In this document: in pieces, positions 1 through 5,326 of the stretch
How positions within the stretch are numbered: the stretch's first letter is position 1
How the letters are laid out: every line of letters begins with the position of its first letter
Source of the DNA: JBHIDQ01 sp046760155
GTDB taxonomy: Bacteria; Chloroflexota; Dehalococcoidia; Dehalococcoidales; RBG-16-60-22
Assembly: GCA_046760155.1 (NCBI GenBank)
Contig: JBHIDQ010000086.1
Coordinates: 1-6,355, forward strand
Reading direction: 5' to 3'
DNA: 6,355 nt
Notes under the pieces: generated by a model
The model's database searches: none
Seen by the model: the letters and a program-made list of their open reading frames with translations, nothing else
What the model was told of the DNA's origin: nothing
Program-made: the position numbers and the translations under genes

Positions 1-2615
1 AGGAACTACTGGGAAAGCATTTCACAAGGGTAGGTATATTTTCACCCAAAGATATACCAATGCTTATGGGTAATTTTACCAAAATTCTTACTGGCAAAAG
101 ACCCCTGATAACCCTTCATATTAAAAATAAAAGAGGTGAAGAAAAAGATTTGGAATGCTCGGCTGAGCTTATGAGGGTAGATAAGAAAGTCACGGGCATT
201 ACGGTGGTGGCCAGGGATATTACCGAGCGCAAGCAGGCGGAGGAGGCGCTGAGGGAATCGGAGGCGCGCTACCGTGCCTTGGTGGAAGCCGGAGAGCATA
301 TAGGGGAAGCGATTGTCTGGTTACAGGACACGGACAAAGTGGAGGCAGCCCATATTTTTGCCAACCAAGAATGGGCGCGGATAACCGGCTACACTATCGA
401 AGAACTTAGAGAAATATCGTATCTTGACCTCATCCATCCCCGTTACCGCAATGAAGTAACCGATAGAGTGCGGCGGCGGCATAGGGGAGAAAATATCCCC
501 GGCCGTTTTCAGATCTCCATTGTCACCAAAGACGGCCGCGAAGTGCCCGTTGAGGTCGCTGCTGGCGGCTCAATTCCCTATCAGGGCAGACCGGCCTCCG
601 TCGGTTATATTCGGGACATCACCGAGCGCAAGCAGGCGGAGGAGGCACTAGAGAGTTTATTGGAGAAGGAAGCAAAATCCGCAAAGGAGTGGCAGGAAAC
701 ATTCGATGCAGTTACTGACATTGTTGCTTCGATATCGCCTGATCACGAAATTTTAAAAATCAATAGAGCAGGATATAAGAGCTTAGGTAAAAAGCCAGAG
801 GAAGTAATCGGAAAGAAATGCTACGAGGTAGTGCACGGGCTAGACGCCCCGATAGATGGCTGTCCATGTGTGGAGATGCTGAAAACAAAGAAAGCCACTA
901 GTGGAGAAATCACGCAAGATGAAAGGCATTACATAGCCACCGCCTCTCCATTATTGGATAAAAACGACGAACTCATATCATTCGTTCATACCATTAAAGA
1001 CATCACGGAGCGCAAACAGGCGGAGGAGGAAATTAAGAAATTCAAAACAATTTCCGACCGAGCCGGTTACGGCACGGCGATAGCTAGCCTTGAAGGTCCA
1101 TTTATCTATGTAAATGAATCTTATGCGGGGATGCATGGCTATACACCAGATGAACTAATTGGTAAACATTATTCTTTTCTTTACACTAAAGAGGCATTGA
1201 AACACTTAGAAAGATTTAGAAGCAAAATTATGCAAAAAGGCACCTATTTTGCTGAGGAACTGTGGCGGAAGAGAAAAGATGGTACTGTCTTCCCCACTTT
1301 GACGACTGCCGGAGTTATTAAAGATGATAACGGAAAGCCTTTATACATATCGGCAACGGCGATTGACATCACGGAGCGCAAGCAGATGGAGGAGGCACTC
1401 AAGGCGGCGGAGCAAAATTTTCGTAATTCTTTGGATAATTCCCCTTTAGGCATTCGTATTATTAATGCAGAAGGAGAAACTCTCTATGCCAATCAGGCTA
1501 TTCTGGACATTTATGGCTACAGTAGTATTGACGAACTGAAAGCTACACCCGCGATAAAACGTTATACTGCCGAAAGCTACGCTGAACAACAGGAAAGGGT
1601 AAGAAAGAGGAAACGGGGAGAGGCTGTCCCAACTCATTTTGAGTTAAGCATCATTCGTAAGGATGGCGAAGTTCGACATTTGCAAGTGTTTCATAGAAAG
1701 GTATTGTGGGATGGTAAAGAGCAATTTCAGGTGCTATACGATGACATCACCGAGCGCAAGCGGGCGGAGCGAGAGCTCCAAGAAAAGAACGAACAGCTGG
1801 ACACGCAAAACGAGGAACTCCAATCACAGAGCGAGGAGCTAATGGCACAAGGTCAGGAACTTATGGAGAAGAGCCGGGAACTGGAAGTGGCCAGCAACGC
1901 CAAGTCCGAATTTCTGGCTCATATGTCCCACGAACTGCGTACCCCCCTCAATGTCATTATTGGCTTTTCCGAATTGATGCTGGATGGGGTGGCGGGAGAG
2001 GTCAATGAAGAGCAAGGGCAATGCCTTAACGATATTTTGAGTAGTGGTCAGCACTTGCTGGGCTTGATTAATGATATTCTTGACCTGTCCAAGATAGAGT
2101 CGGGCAAAATGGAACTGAAGCTGAGAAATATTGCCCTGCCTCGCATCGTCGAAGCATTAAGAAACGAAATAATGCCCTTGATTGCCAAAAGAAAGCAGAG
2201 TCTTGAGGTTGTGGTGCAAAAAGGGCTTCCTCCGGTCCGTGCCGATAAAGCCAAGATAAGGCAAGTGCTCCTCAATTTACTAAGCAATTCGACTAAATTC
2301 ACTCCTGACGGTGGTAAGCTGCAGGTTGAAGCGGTCAGCGAGAATGGGTGGTGCCGGGTCAGTGTCATTGATAATGGCATCGGTATCAAAAAGGAAGACC
2401 AGAAAATGATTTTTGAGCCTTTCAGCCAGCTGGACAATAATTCACCCAGGGAGGCAGGGGGCACCGGGCTGGGGTTAGCTATTGCCAAGCAGATTATCGA
2501 AAAGCACGGTGGGCAGATTTGGGTGGAGAGTAAGTATGGGAAGGGAAGCCGGTTCAGCTTTACCCTACCCCTGGCTACTTCCAATCAATCTCTTATGAGA
2601 CAAGCAACGGCATGA
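1..2615 (+). CDS. Multi-PAS sensor histidine kinase, 5'-truncated by the window edge
   Basis: Cytosolic-looking sensor kinase that would autophosphorylate a His and pass the phosphate to a receiver. The frame is open to the left edge (first full codon at 3) and PAS-like sequence (LLGKHF..GIFSPKDIP) precedes the ATG at 60, so that ATG is internal and the true start lies upstream. Counting the ATG at 60 as residue 1: the tail of one PAS domain ends at DITERKQ (53-59), then four more PAS units end at similar motifs at about 186, 314, 436 and 562. A Gln/Glu-rich coiled coil (about 569-612) leads to HisKA with phospho-acceptor H624 in MSHELRTP. The HATPase has N-box N739/N743, G1 DNGIGI from D771, F-box FEPFSQLD and G2 GGTGLGL (800-806). 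All catalytic boxes are present. No membrane segment is seen in this part. No receiver is fused; two receiver genes follow at once. The signal is unknown; multiple PAS domains suggest small-molecule or redox input. Confidence 0.95.
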   Translation, partial: ELLGKHFTRVGIFSPKDIPMLMGNFTKILTGKRPLITLHIKNKRGEEKDLECSAELMRVDKKVTGITVVARDITERKQAEEALRESEARYRALVEAGEHIGEAIVWLQDTDKVEAAHIFANQEWARITGYTIEELREISYLDLIHPRYRNEVTDRVRRRHRGENIPGRFQISIVTKDGREVPVEVAAGGSIPYQGRPASVGYIRDITERKQAEEALESLLEKEAKSAKEWQETFDAVTDIVASISPDHEILKINRAGYKSLGKKPEEVIGKKCYEVVHGLDAPIDGCPCVEMLKTKKATSGEITQDERHYIATASPLLDKNDELISFVHTIKDITERKQAEEEIKKFKTISDRAGYGTAIASLEGPFIYVNESYAGMHGYTPDELIGKHYSFLYTKEALKHLERFRSKIMQKGTYFAEELWRKRKDGTVFPTLTTAGVIKDDNGKPLYISATAIDITERKQMEEALKAAEQNFRNSLDNSPLGIRIINAEGETLYANQAILDIYGYSSIDELKATPAIKRYTAESYAEQQERVRKRKRGEAVPTHFELSIIRKDGEVRHLQVFHRKVLWDGKEQFQVLYDDITERKRAERELQEKNEQLDTQNEELQSQSEELMAQGQELMEKSRELEVASNAKSEFLAHMSHELRTPLNVIIGFSELMLDGVAGEVNEEQGQCLNDILSSGQHLLGLINDILDLSKIESGKMELKLRNIALPRIVEALRNEIMPLIAKRKQSLEVVVQKGLPPVRADKAKIRQVLLNLLSNSTKFTPDGGKLQVEAVSENGWCRVSVIDNGIGIKKEDQKMIFEPFSQLDNNSPREAGGTGLGLAIAKQIIEKHGGQIWVESKYGKGSRFSFTLPLATSNQSLMRQATA
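216..1778 (+). repeat. Five spaced 36-nt repeats encoding the DITERKQAEEAL PAS-linker motif
   Basis: Near-identical 36-nt units lie in frame in the kinase at 216-251, 615-650, 999-1034, 1365-1400 and 1743-1778. The shared core is GACATCACCGAGCGCAAGC with few substitutions. Each encodes the end of a PAS domain and the start of the next linker helix. Spacing is 399, 384, 366 and 378 nt, one PAS unit each. DNA identity is clearly higher here than between the PAS bodies, which have diverged strongly. This fits domain duplication followed by divergence of the sensory cores, or homogenisation of the linkers by recombination. Confidence 0.85.
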
Positions 2616-2620
2616 CTATT

Positions 2621-2640
2621 TTAGGAGGAGACCAACACTG
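2621..2640 (+). promoter_or_regulatory. Strong Shine-Dalgarno that decides a CTG start for the DivK-like receiver
   Basis: TTAGGAGGAG at 2621-2630 contains a full AGGAGG (2623-2628), 9 nt before the CTG at 2638. No ATG, GTG or TTG occurs in this frame between the upstream in-frame stop (TGA at 2596) and the CTG. The next possible start, GTG at 2659, lies 30 nt beyond the Shine-Dalgarno and would remove the first beta strand of the receiver domain. Confidence 0.75.
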
Positions 2641-3063
2641 AAAGAGAAAATACTGGTTGTGGAAGACAACCCGCTGAATATGAAACTACTTGAGATGCTG
2701 CTTATGTCCAAGAGCTACACACTGCTCAAGGCGGTTGACGGAGAAGAAGCACTGGATATGGCTACCCGAGAACAACCAGACCTCATCATAATGGATATAC
2801 AACTACCCAAGATGAGCGGGCTTGAAGTGACCCAGAGACTGAGACAGATGCCGGTCTTCAGCCGCATCCCGATCATTGCACTTACCGCCTACGCGATGAA
2901 GGGGGATAGAGAGAGATTTATTGATGCCGGCTGTGATGCCTACCTGCCCAAACCTATCAATACTCGTGAACTACCGGAAATGATTAATCAGATGCTGCAA
3001 CAACGGCAAAAAGACAACACGAAGGTGAAGGACAATGAGCAAAAAGATTCTCGTCGTCGATGA
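2638..3063 (+). CDS. DivK-like single-domain response regulator (CTG start)
   Basis: A stand-alone receiver (REC) domain of 141 residues if read from CTG 2638. From that start the protein begins KEKILVVEDN, the normal first beta strand and acidic pocket (E9, D10). The phospho-acceptor is D53 in LIIMDIQLPKMSG, the switch Thr is T83 in ALTAYAMKGD, and the conserved Lys is K105 in LPKPI. The DNPLNMKL, MDIQLP and AMKGD signatures resemble Caulobacter DivK and related receivers with no output domain. The last 30 or so residues are charged (Lys, Asp, Glu, Arg) and probably disordered. The gene begins 22 nt after the kinase stop and overlaps the next gene by 29 nt, so it is almost certainly cotranscribed and a likely phosphoryl partner of the kinase. 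The rest of the frame is secure; only the start codon is unusual. Confidence 0.92.
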   Translation: MKEKILVVEDNPLNMKLLEMLLMSKSYTLLKAVDGEEALDMATREQPDLIIMDIQLPKMSGLEVTQRLRQMPVFSRIPIIALTAYAMKGDRERFIDAGCDAYLPKPINTRELPEMINQMLQQRQKDNTKVKDNEQKDSRRR

Positions 3064-3742
3064 TGAGATTACTCTGGTTAGAACACTTTCCAAGGCACTT
3101 ACCAGTAAAGGATACGAAGTACTTGAAGCCGACAATGGTCAGGAAGCGCTACGGCTCTTATTTGCCCATAAGCCAGACCTAGTGCTCCTGGATGTGGCTA
3201 TGCCCGTGTTGGACGGCTGGCAGACTTGCAGTCGTATCCGTGACATCTCACCTACGATACCAGTTATCATGCTCACCGGTAAGCGGAAGACGGAAGATGA
3301 CGTGGTGCGCGGGCTTGACTATGGGGCGGATGACTACCTCTTCAAACCAGTAGGAAGTAGAGAACTGGTGGCAAGAGTACGGGCAGTGTTGCGACGCGCT
3401 GAGTTGCCTTCCTATCTCGATGGTAAGGAGAAGGCAATTACCTTTAGTAACGGCTTTCTCAGCATAGATGTTACCGAGCGGAAAGTCATGGTCAATGGCG
3501 AGAAGGTGAAATTGACCCCGATAGAATTTCGCCTGTTAGCCCTCCTGCTGGAAAATGCGGGGCGTATCCTTACTCACCAGCAGCTATTGGAAAAGGTGTG
3601 GGGCTGGGAGTATGTTGATGACCTTGATTATGTGCGCATCTACATTTCGCATCTTCGTCGGAAGATAGAGCCGGAGCCGGCTCTGCCCAAATATATTGTC
3701 ACTGAACCTGGAGTCGGCTATTACTTCCAGAAAACATTTTGA
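3035..3742 (+). CDS. OmpR/PhoB-family response regulator, DNA-binding
   Basis: A two-domain transcription factor of 235 residues, the usual family length. The receiver occupies about 1-120: acidic pocket D9/D10, phospho-acceptor D53 in LVLLDVAMPVLDG, switch T81 in IMLTGK, Lys K104 in DDYLFKP. A short linker leads to the winged-helix effector (about 134-233) with typical KLTPIEFRLLALLLENAG, a recognition-helix region around DYVRIYISHLRRKIE, and the wing end VTEPGVGYYF. The ATG at 3035 lies inside the 3' end of the DivK-like gene, with purine-rich GAAGGTGAAGGA just upstream (3021-3032), suggesting translational coupling. It is the likely transcriptional output of the kinase. Whether the kinase phosphorylates this protein, the DivK-like receiver, or both cannot be told from sequence. 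Confidence 0.96.
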   Translation: MSKKILVVDDEITLVRTLSKALTSKGYEVLEADNGQEALRLLFAHKPDLVLLDVAMPVLDGWQTCSRIRDISPTIPVIMLTGKRKTEDDVVRGLDYGADDYLFKPVGSRELVARVRAVLRRAELPSYLDGKEKAITFSNGFLSIDVTERKVMVNGEKVKLTPIEFRLLALLLENAGRILTHQQLLEKVWGWEYVDDLDYVRIYISHLRRKIEPEPALPKYIVTEPGVGYYFQKTF

Positions 3743-3775
3743 TAACTACCCTCCTTTCTACCTCCTTCCTCACCT

Positions 3776-3845
3776 CCCCTAAGCCCCCCTCTCCTTCAAA
3801 CCTCAAAGGAGAGGGGGAAATTTTTGGTTAAGGGGCTCCGCCTCT
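3776..3845. repeat. Nested GC-rich palindromic element (REP-like)
   Basis: Outside the 12-bp core stem, CCCCTAA (3776-3782) is roughly mirrored by TTAAGGGG (3828-3835), giving a second, imperfect shell. Immediately after, AGGGGC-TCC-GCCTCT (3831-3845) forms a further small hairpin with one G.T wobble. The nested design is typical of extragenic palindromic repeats that occur in many copies per genome. Only one copy is in this window, so the repeat nature is inferred. Confidence 0.45.
3785..3825 (+). terminator. Putative Rho-independent terminator after the signalling operon
   Basis: CCCCCTCTCCTT (3785-3796) pairs perfectly with AAGGAGAGGGGG (3806-3817), a 12-bp GC-rich stem with a 9-nt loop. 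GAAA and five T residues (3821-3825) follow. It lies 43 nt after the response-regulator stop. The T tract is short and offset by three A residues, so termination strength is uncertain. The hairpin may instead be the core of a dispersed palindromic repeat. Confidence 0.6.
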
Positions 3846-3873
3846 CCATGACTTTAGTATTTCCCGTTTGCTT

Positions 3874-3912
3874 TTGAGGAATTTGAAATAAGCTGATATA
3901 ATCCTAGACGAT
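3874..3912 (+). promoter_or_regulatory. Sigma-70-type promoter of the Crp/Fnr gene; predicted leaderless mRNA
   Basis: TTGAGG (3874-3879) is followed after exactly 17 nt by a perfect TATAAT (3897-3902). Transcription should start about 6-8 nt later, near 3908-3911, only 2-5 nt before the ATG at 3913. No Shine-Dalgarno is present. The transcript is therefore predicted to be leaderless. Confidence 0.7.
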
Positions 3913-4584
3913 ATGGCTGTTGAGGTAGAGTTTCTCAAGTCTATCCCCTACTTCTCTGGCTTAAGTCTTGCCGAGCTTGAGTCAATTAGAAAGCTCATCT
4001 TGGAGAAAACAGTGGCCAGGAGAGAGATAATCCTGCTTGAGGGTGAGCCAGCCAAAGCCCTATATTTTGTTGTCTCCGGCGTGGTAAAGGTGTTTAAAAC
4101 CTCGGCTGATGGCAAAGAGCAGATTCTCTACCTCAGACGTCCTGGTGAATCCTTTGATGATGTCTCTGTTTTCTGCGGTGGAGCAAATCTGGCTAGTGCT
4201 GAGGCTATGGGCCCGGCTACCATTTACGAAATAGAAAAAAAGGACCTAGAGGCTGTCCTCCGTGATTATCCACAGATAGCCCGCAATGTAATCCAAGTTC
4301 TAGCCCAGAGAATTGAGCATTTAGTTTCACTGGTCGAAGACCTGTCTTTCCGGCACGTTACCGGTAGGGTGGCAAAGATACTCCTTGAGTATGCGGGTGA
4401 TAAAAATGGTCAAAGACAACGGCTTACCCAGCAGGAGATGGCCGCGATGGCCGGCACTGCCCGGGAAATGATCGGCCGGTCACTCAAAGCTCTGGAAGAA
4501 GAAGGTACGGTCAGATTAGAGCGCAATCGTATTGTGATTACGGATAAGAAAGCACTGAGCGAAGTGGCAGGAGTAGTCACTTGA
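3913..4584 (+). CDS. Crp/Fnr-family transcriptional regulator with non-cAMP pocket
   Basis: A 223-residue DNA-binding regulator of normal family length. The N-terminal cNMP-type beta barrel covers about 8-115 (GEPAKALYFVVSGVVKVF), followed by the long dimer helix (about 116-145) and a Crp-type helix-turn-helix (RLTQQEMAAMAGTAREMIGR, 170-189). Aligned by eye with E. coli CRP, R184, E185 and R189 match the DNA-reading R180, E181 and R185, so TGTGA-like half-sites are expected. In the phosphate-binding cassette, CRP E72, R82 and S83 correspond to D83, L93 and A94, so cAMP binding is unlikely. There is a single cysteine (C88), which rules out an FNR-type Fe-S cluster. The effector is unknown. Two matching sites lie just downstream, the first overlapping this gene's own stop codon. 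Confidence 0.95.
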   Translation: MAVEVEFLKSIPYFSGLSLAELESIRKLILEKTVARREIILLEGEPAKALYFVVSGVVKVFKTSADGKEQILYLRRPGESFDDVSVFCGGANLASAEAMGPATIYEIEKKDLEAVLRDYPQIARNVIQVLAQRIEHLVSLVEDLSFRHVTGRVAKILLEYAGDKNGQRQRLTQQEMAAMAGTAREMIGRSLKALEEEGTVRLERNRIVITDKKALSEVAGVVT

Positions 4585-4601
4585 GATAAAAGTCACAGAC
4601 A
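4582..4601 (+). promoter_or_regulatory. CRP-like operator, copy 1, upstream of the ferredoxin gene
   Basis: TGAGA (4582-4586), six bases, then TCACA (4593-4597), continuing as GACA. The 16-bp core differs by one base from the E. coli CRP consensus TGTGA-N6-TCACA. The whole 20-nt segment matches copy 2 (4955-4974) at 19 positions. It begins at the stop codon of the Crp/Fnr gene. Its centre (4589.5) is 30.5 nt before the -10-like TAAGAT at 4620. Confidence 0.6.
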
Positions 4602-4619
4602 GCTAGGTAACTCTGATTC

Positions 4620-4640
4620 TAAGATGTTTACAGATGGAGA
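4620..4640 (+). promoter_or_regulatory. Probable -10 element and Shine-Dalgarno of the ferredoxin gene
   Basis: TAAGAT (4620-4625) serves as a plausible -10 with no convincing -35 at the correct spacing, as expected for an activator-dependent promoter. The start is estimated at 4631-4632. GGAGA (4636-4640) is 9 nt before the ATG at 4650. Confidence 0.5.
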
Positions 4641-4649
4641 CCGATAGCA

Positions 4650-4856
4650 ATGGCTGAAATGCCGCTGATAGACCGAGAAAAGTGTAATGGGTGTGGATTA
4701 TGCCTTACCGTGTGCACCGGCAAGGGTTTGGTGCTGGCGGGTAATGTTATTACTATTATCGAGACTGTGGAGTGCGATTGGTGTACTCTATGCGAGGCAG
4801 TTTGCCCCACCGGAGCGATACGCTGCCCCTTTGAGATAGTTATCGAAGACGAATAA
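4650..4856 (+). CDS. Small 2x[4Fe-4S] ferredoxin-like protein
   Basis: A 68-residue soluble electron-transfer protein. Two cluster motifs are clear: C12-x2-C15-x2-C18-x3-C22 (CNGCGLCLTVC) and C42-x2-C45-x2-C48-x3-C52-P (CDWCTLCEAVCP). In classical bacterial ferredoxins the fourth cysteine of each motif serves the other cluster. Odd points: the first motif ends CT, not the usual CP; the spacer between motifs is about 19 residues; and an extra C59 follows. The C-terminus is acidic (IVIEDE). The gene is preceded by its own Shine-Dalgarno and a CRP-like operator, so it is probably expressed separately from crp/fnr, although read-through is possible. The redox partner is not identifiable here. Confidence 0.93.
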   Translation: MAEMPLIDREKCNGCGLCLTVCTGKGLVLAGNVITIIETVECDWCTLCEAVCPTGAIRCPFEIVIEDE

Positions 4857-4857
4857 A

Positions 4858-4900
4858 AAGGCAATTCAAGCCTTCAGATATCCCCTTATTTAATTTTTCC
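4858..4900 (+). terminator. Weak hairpin with T-rich tail after the ferredoxin gene
   Basis: AAGGC (4858-4862) pairs with GCCTT (4870-4874) around a 7-nt loop, just after the stop codon. A T-rich but interrupted stretch follows (about 4886-4900). The stem is only 5 bp, so a functional terminator is possible but doubtful. Confidence 0.25.
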
Positions 4901-4954
4901 TTCCATGAATTATGCCTGCCTATCTTTATCAGTAATTTTTCGTTATATATTAGG

Positions 4955-4974
4955 TGAGACAAAAGTCACAGACA
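4955..4974 (+). promoter_or_regulatory. CRP-like operator, copy 2, upstream of the zinc-ribbon-like gene
   Basis: TGAGA (4955-4959), six bases, TCACA (4966-4970), then GACA. It is the same element as copy 1 with one change in the spacer. Its centre (4962.5) is exactly 29.5 nt before the first base of TAAAAT at 4992, the spacing expected when an operator sits at -41.5. Confidence 0.6.
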
Positions 4975-4991
4975 AGGCTTATCATCAGACT

Positions 4992-5017
4992 TAAAATAGC
5001 TTTAACTAAGGAAGGAG
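4992..5017 (+). promoter_or_regulatory. Probable -10 and Shine-Dalgarno of the zinc-ribbon-like gene
   Basis: TAAAAT (4992-4997) is a good -10; no good -35 stands 17 nt upstream, where the operator lies. The start is estimated at 5003-5004. AAGGAG (5012-5017) is 10 nt before ATG 5028. Two other ATGs at 5018 and 5021 are too close to the Shine-Dalgarno, and 5021 is out of frame. Confidence 0.5.
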
Positions 5018-5027
5018 ATGATGTCGG

Positions 5028-5297
5028 ATGAGGCATAAACTTAAAGAAGTAGCTAGAAAGCCGACAGAAGAGAAGGAATGTCGGCATTACTGGATAATTG
5101 AGGGCGCCAAAGGGCCTATCAGCCGGGGTGTCTGTAAATTCTGTGGTGCGGAGAGGGAATTCCGCAACTCGTGGCCGCCGGACTCCAGCTACGCAGGGCG
5201 AGATAGCCGTGTTTTTGAACTTCCTAACTTGCTGGAGGTTGAGTCGGATAAAGAGCCGGAGGATTCCGAAGCAGAAAAAAGCAACGCCAATTTATGA
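5028..5297 (+). CDS. Small putative zinc-binding protein of unknown function
   Basis: An 89-residue protein I cannot assign to a named family. Residues 18-47 contain C18-x-H20-Y-W, then C36-K-F-C39-G, a plausible zinc site with Cys/His and Cys-Cys ligands, with conserved-looking GPISRGVCKFCG and EFRN around it. The ligand spacing resembles a treble-clef or rubredoxin-like knuckle. The C-terminal third (about 66-89) is rich in Glu, Asp, Ser and Lys and probably disordered. There is no membrane segment or signal peptide. The start is set by the well-placed AAGGAG. A 79-aa ORF overlaps it in another frame but has no supporting signal. The shared operator links its expression to the ferredoxin gene and the Crp-like regulator. 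Confidence 0.82.
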   Translation: MRHKLKEVARKPTEEKECRHYWIIEGAKGPISRGVCKFCGAEREFRNSWPPDSSYAGRDSRVFELPNLLEVESDKEPEDSEAEKSNANL

Positions 5298-5326
5298 TAT
5301 CTATGAATATAAAAGTAAGTCGCCTA

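Larger units (their letters stand above)
3743..3912 (+). other. Intergenic region with pyrimidine tract, palindromic element and promoter
   Basis: A 170-nt gap between the response regulator and the Crp/Fnr gene. It starts with an almost pure pyrimidine tract on the + strand (about 3748-3780), continues with a GC-rich nested palindrome (3776-3845), and ends with the promoter of the next gene. I see no coding potential in it. Confidence 0.7.

Noticed and set aside
216..1778. CRISPR-like pattern of five similar, regularly spaced 36-nt repeats
   Set aside because: The units are in frame inside a coding gene, 366-399 nt apart, and encode PAS-linker residues; CRISPR spacers are about 30-40 nt.
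2048..2584. 178-aa open frame on the minus strand
   Set aside because: It lies antisense to the HisKA/HATPase region of the kinase, has no family-like motif or promoter, and the + strand frame is fully explained.
3913..4584. Assignment of the regulator as FNR (oxygen-sensing Fe-S)
   Set aside because: Only one cysteine is present, and the recognition helix has the CRP-type Arg-Glu-Arg pattern, not the FNR Glu-Ser-Arg pattern.
4628..4864. 78-aa minus-strand open frame over the ferredoxin gene
   Set aside because: It is the antisense of a clear 2x[4Fe-4S] ferredoxin; the repeated His/Ser pattern is only the complement of the cysteine codons.
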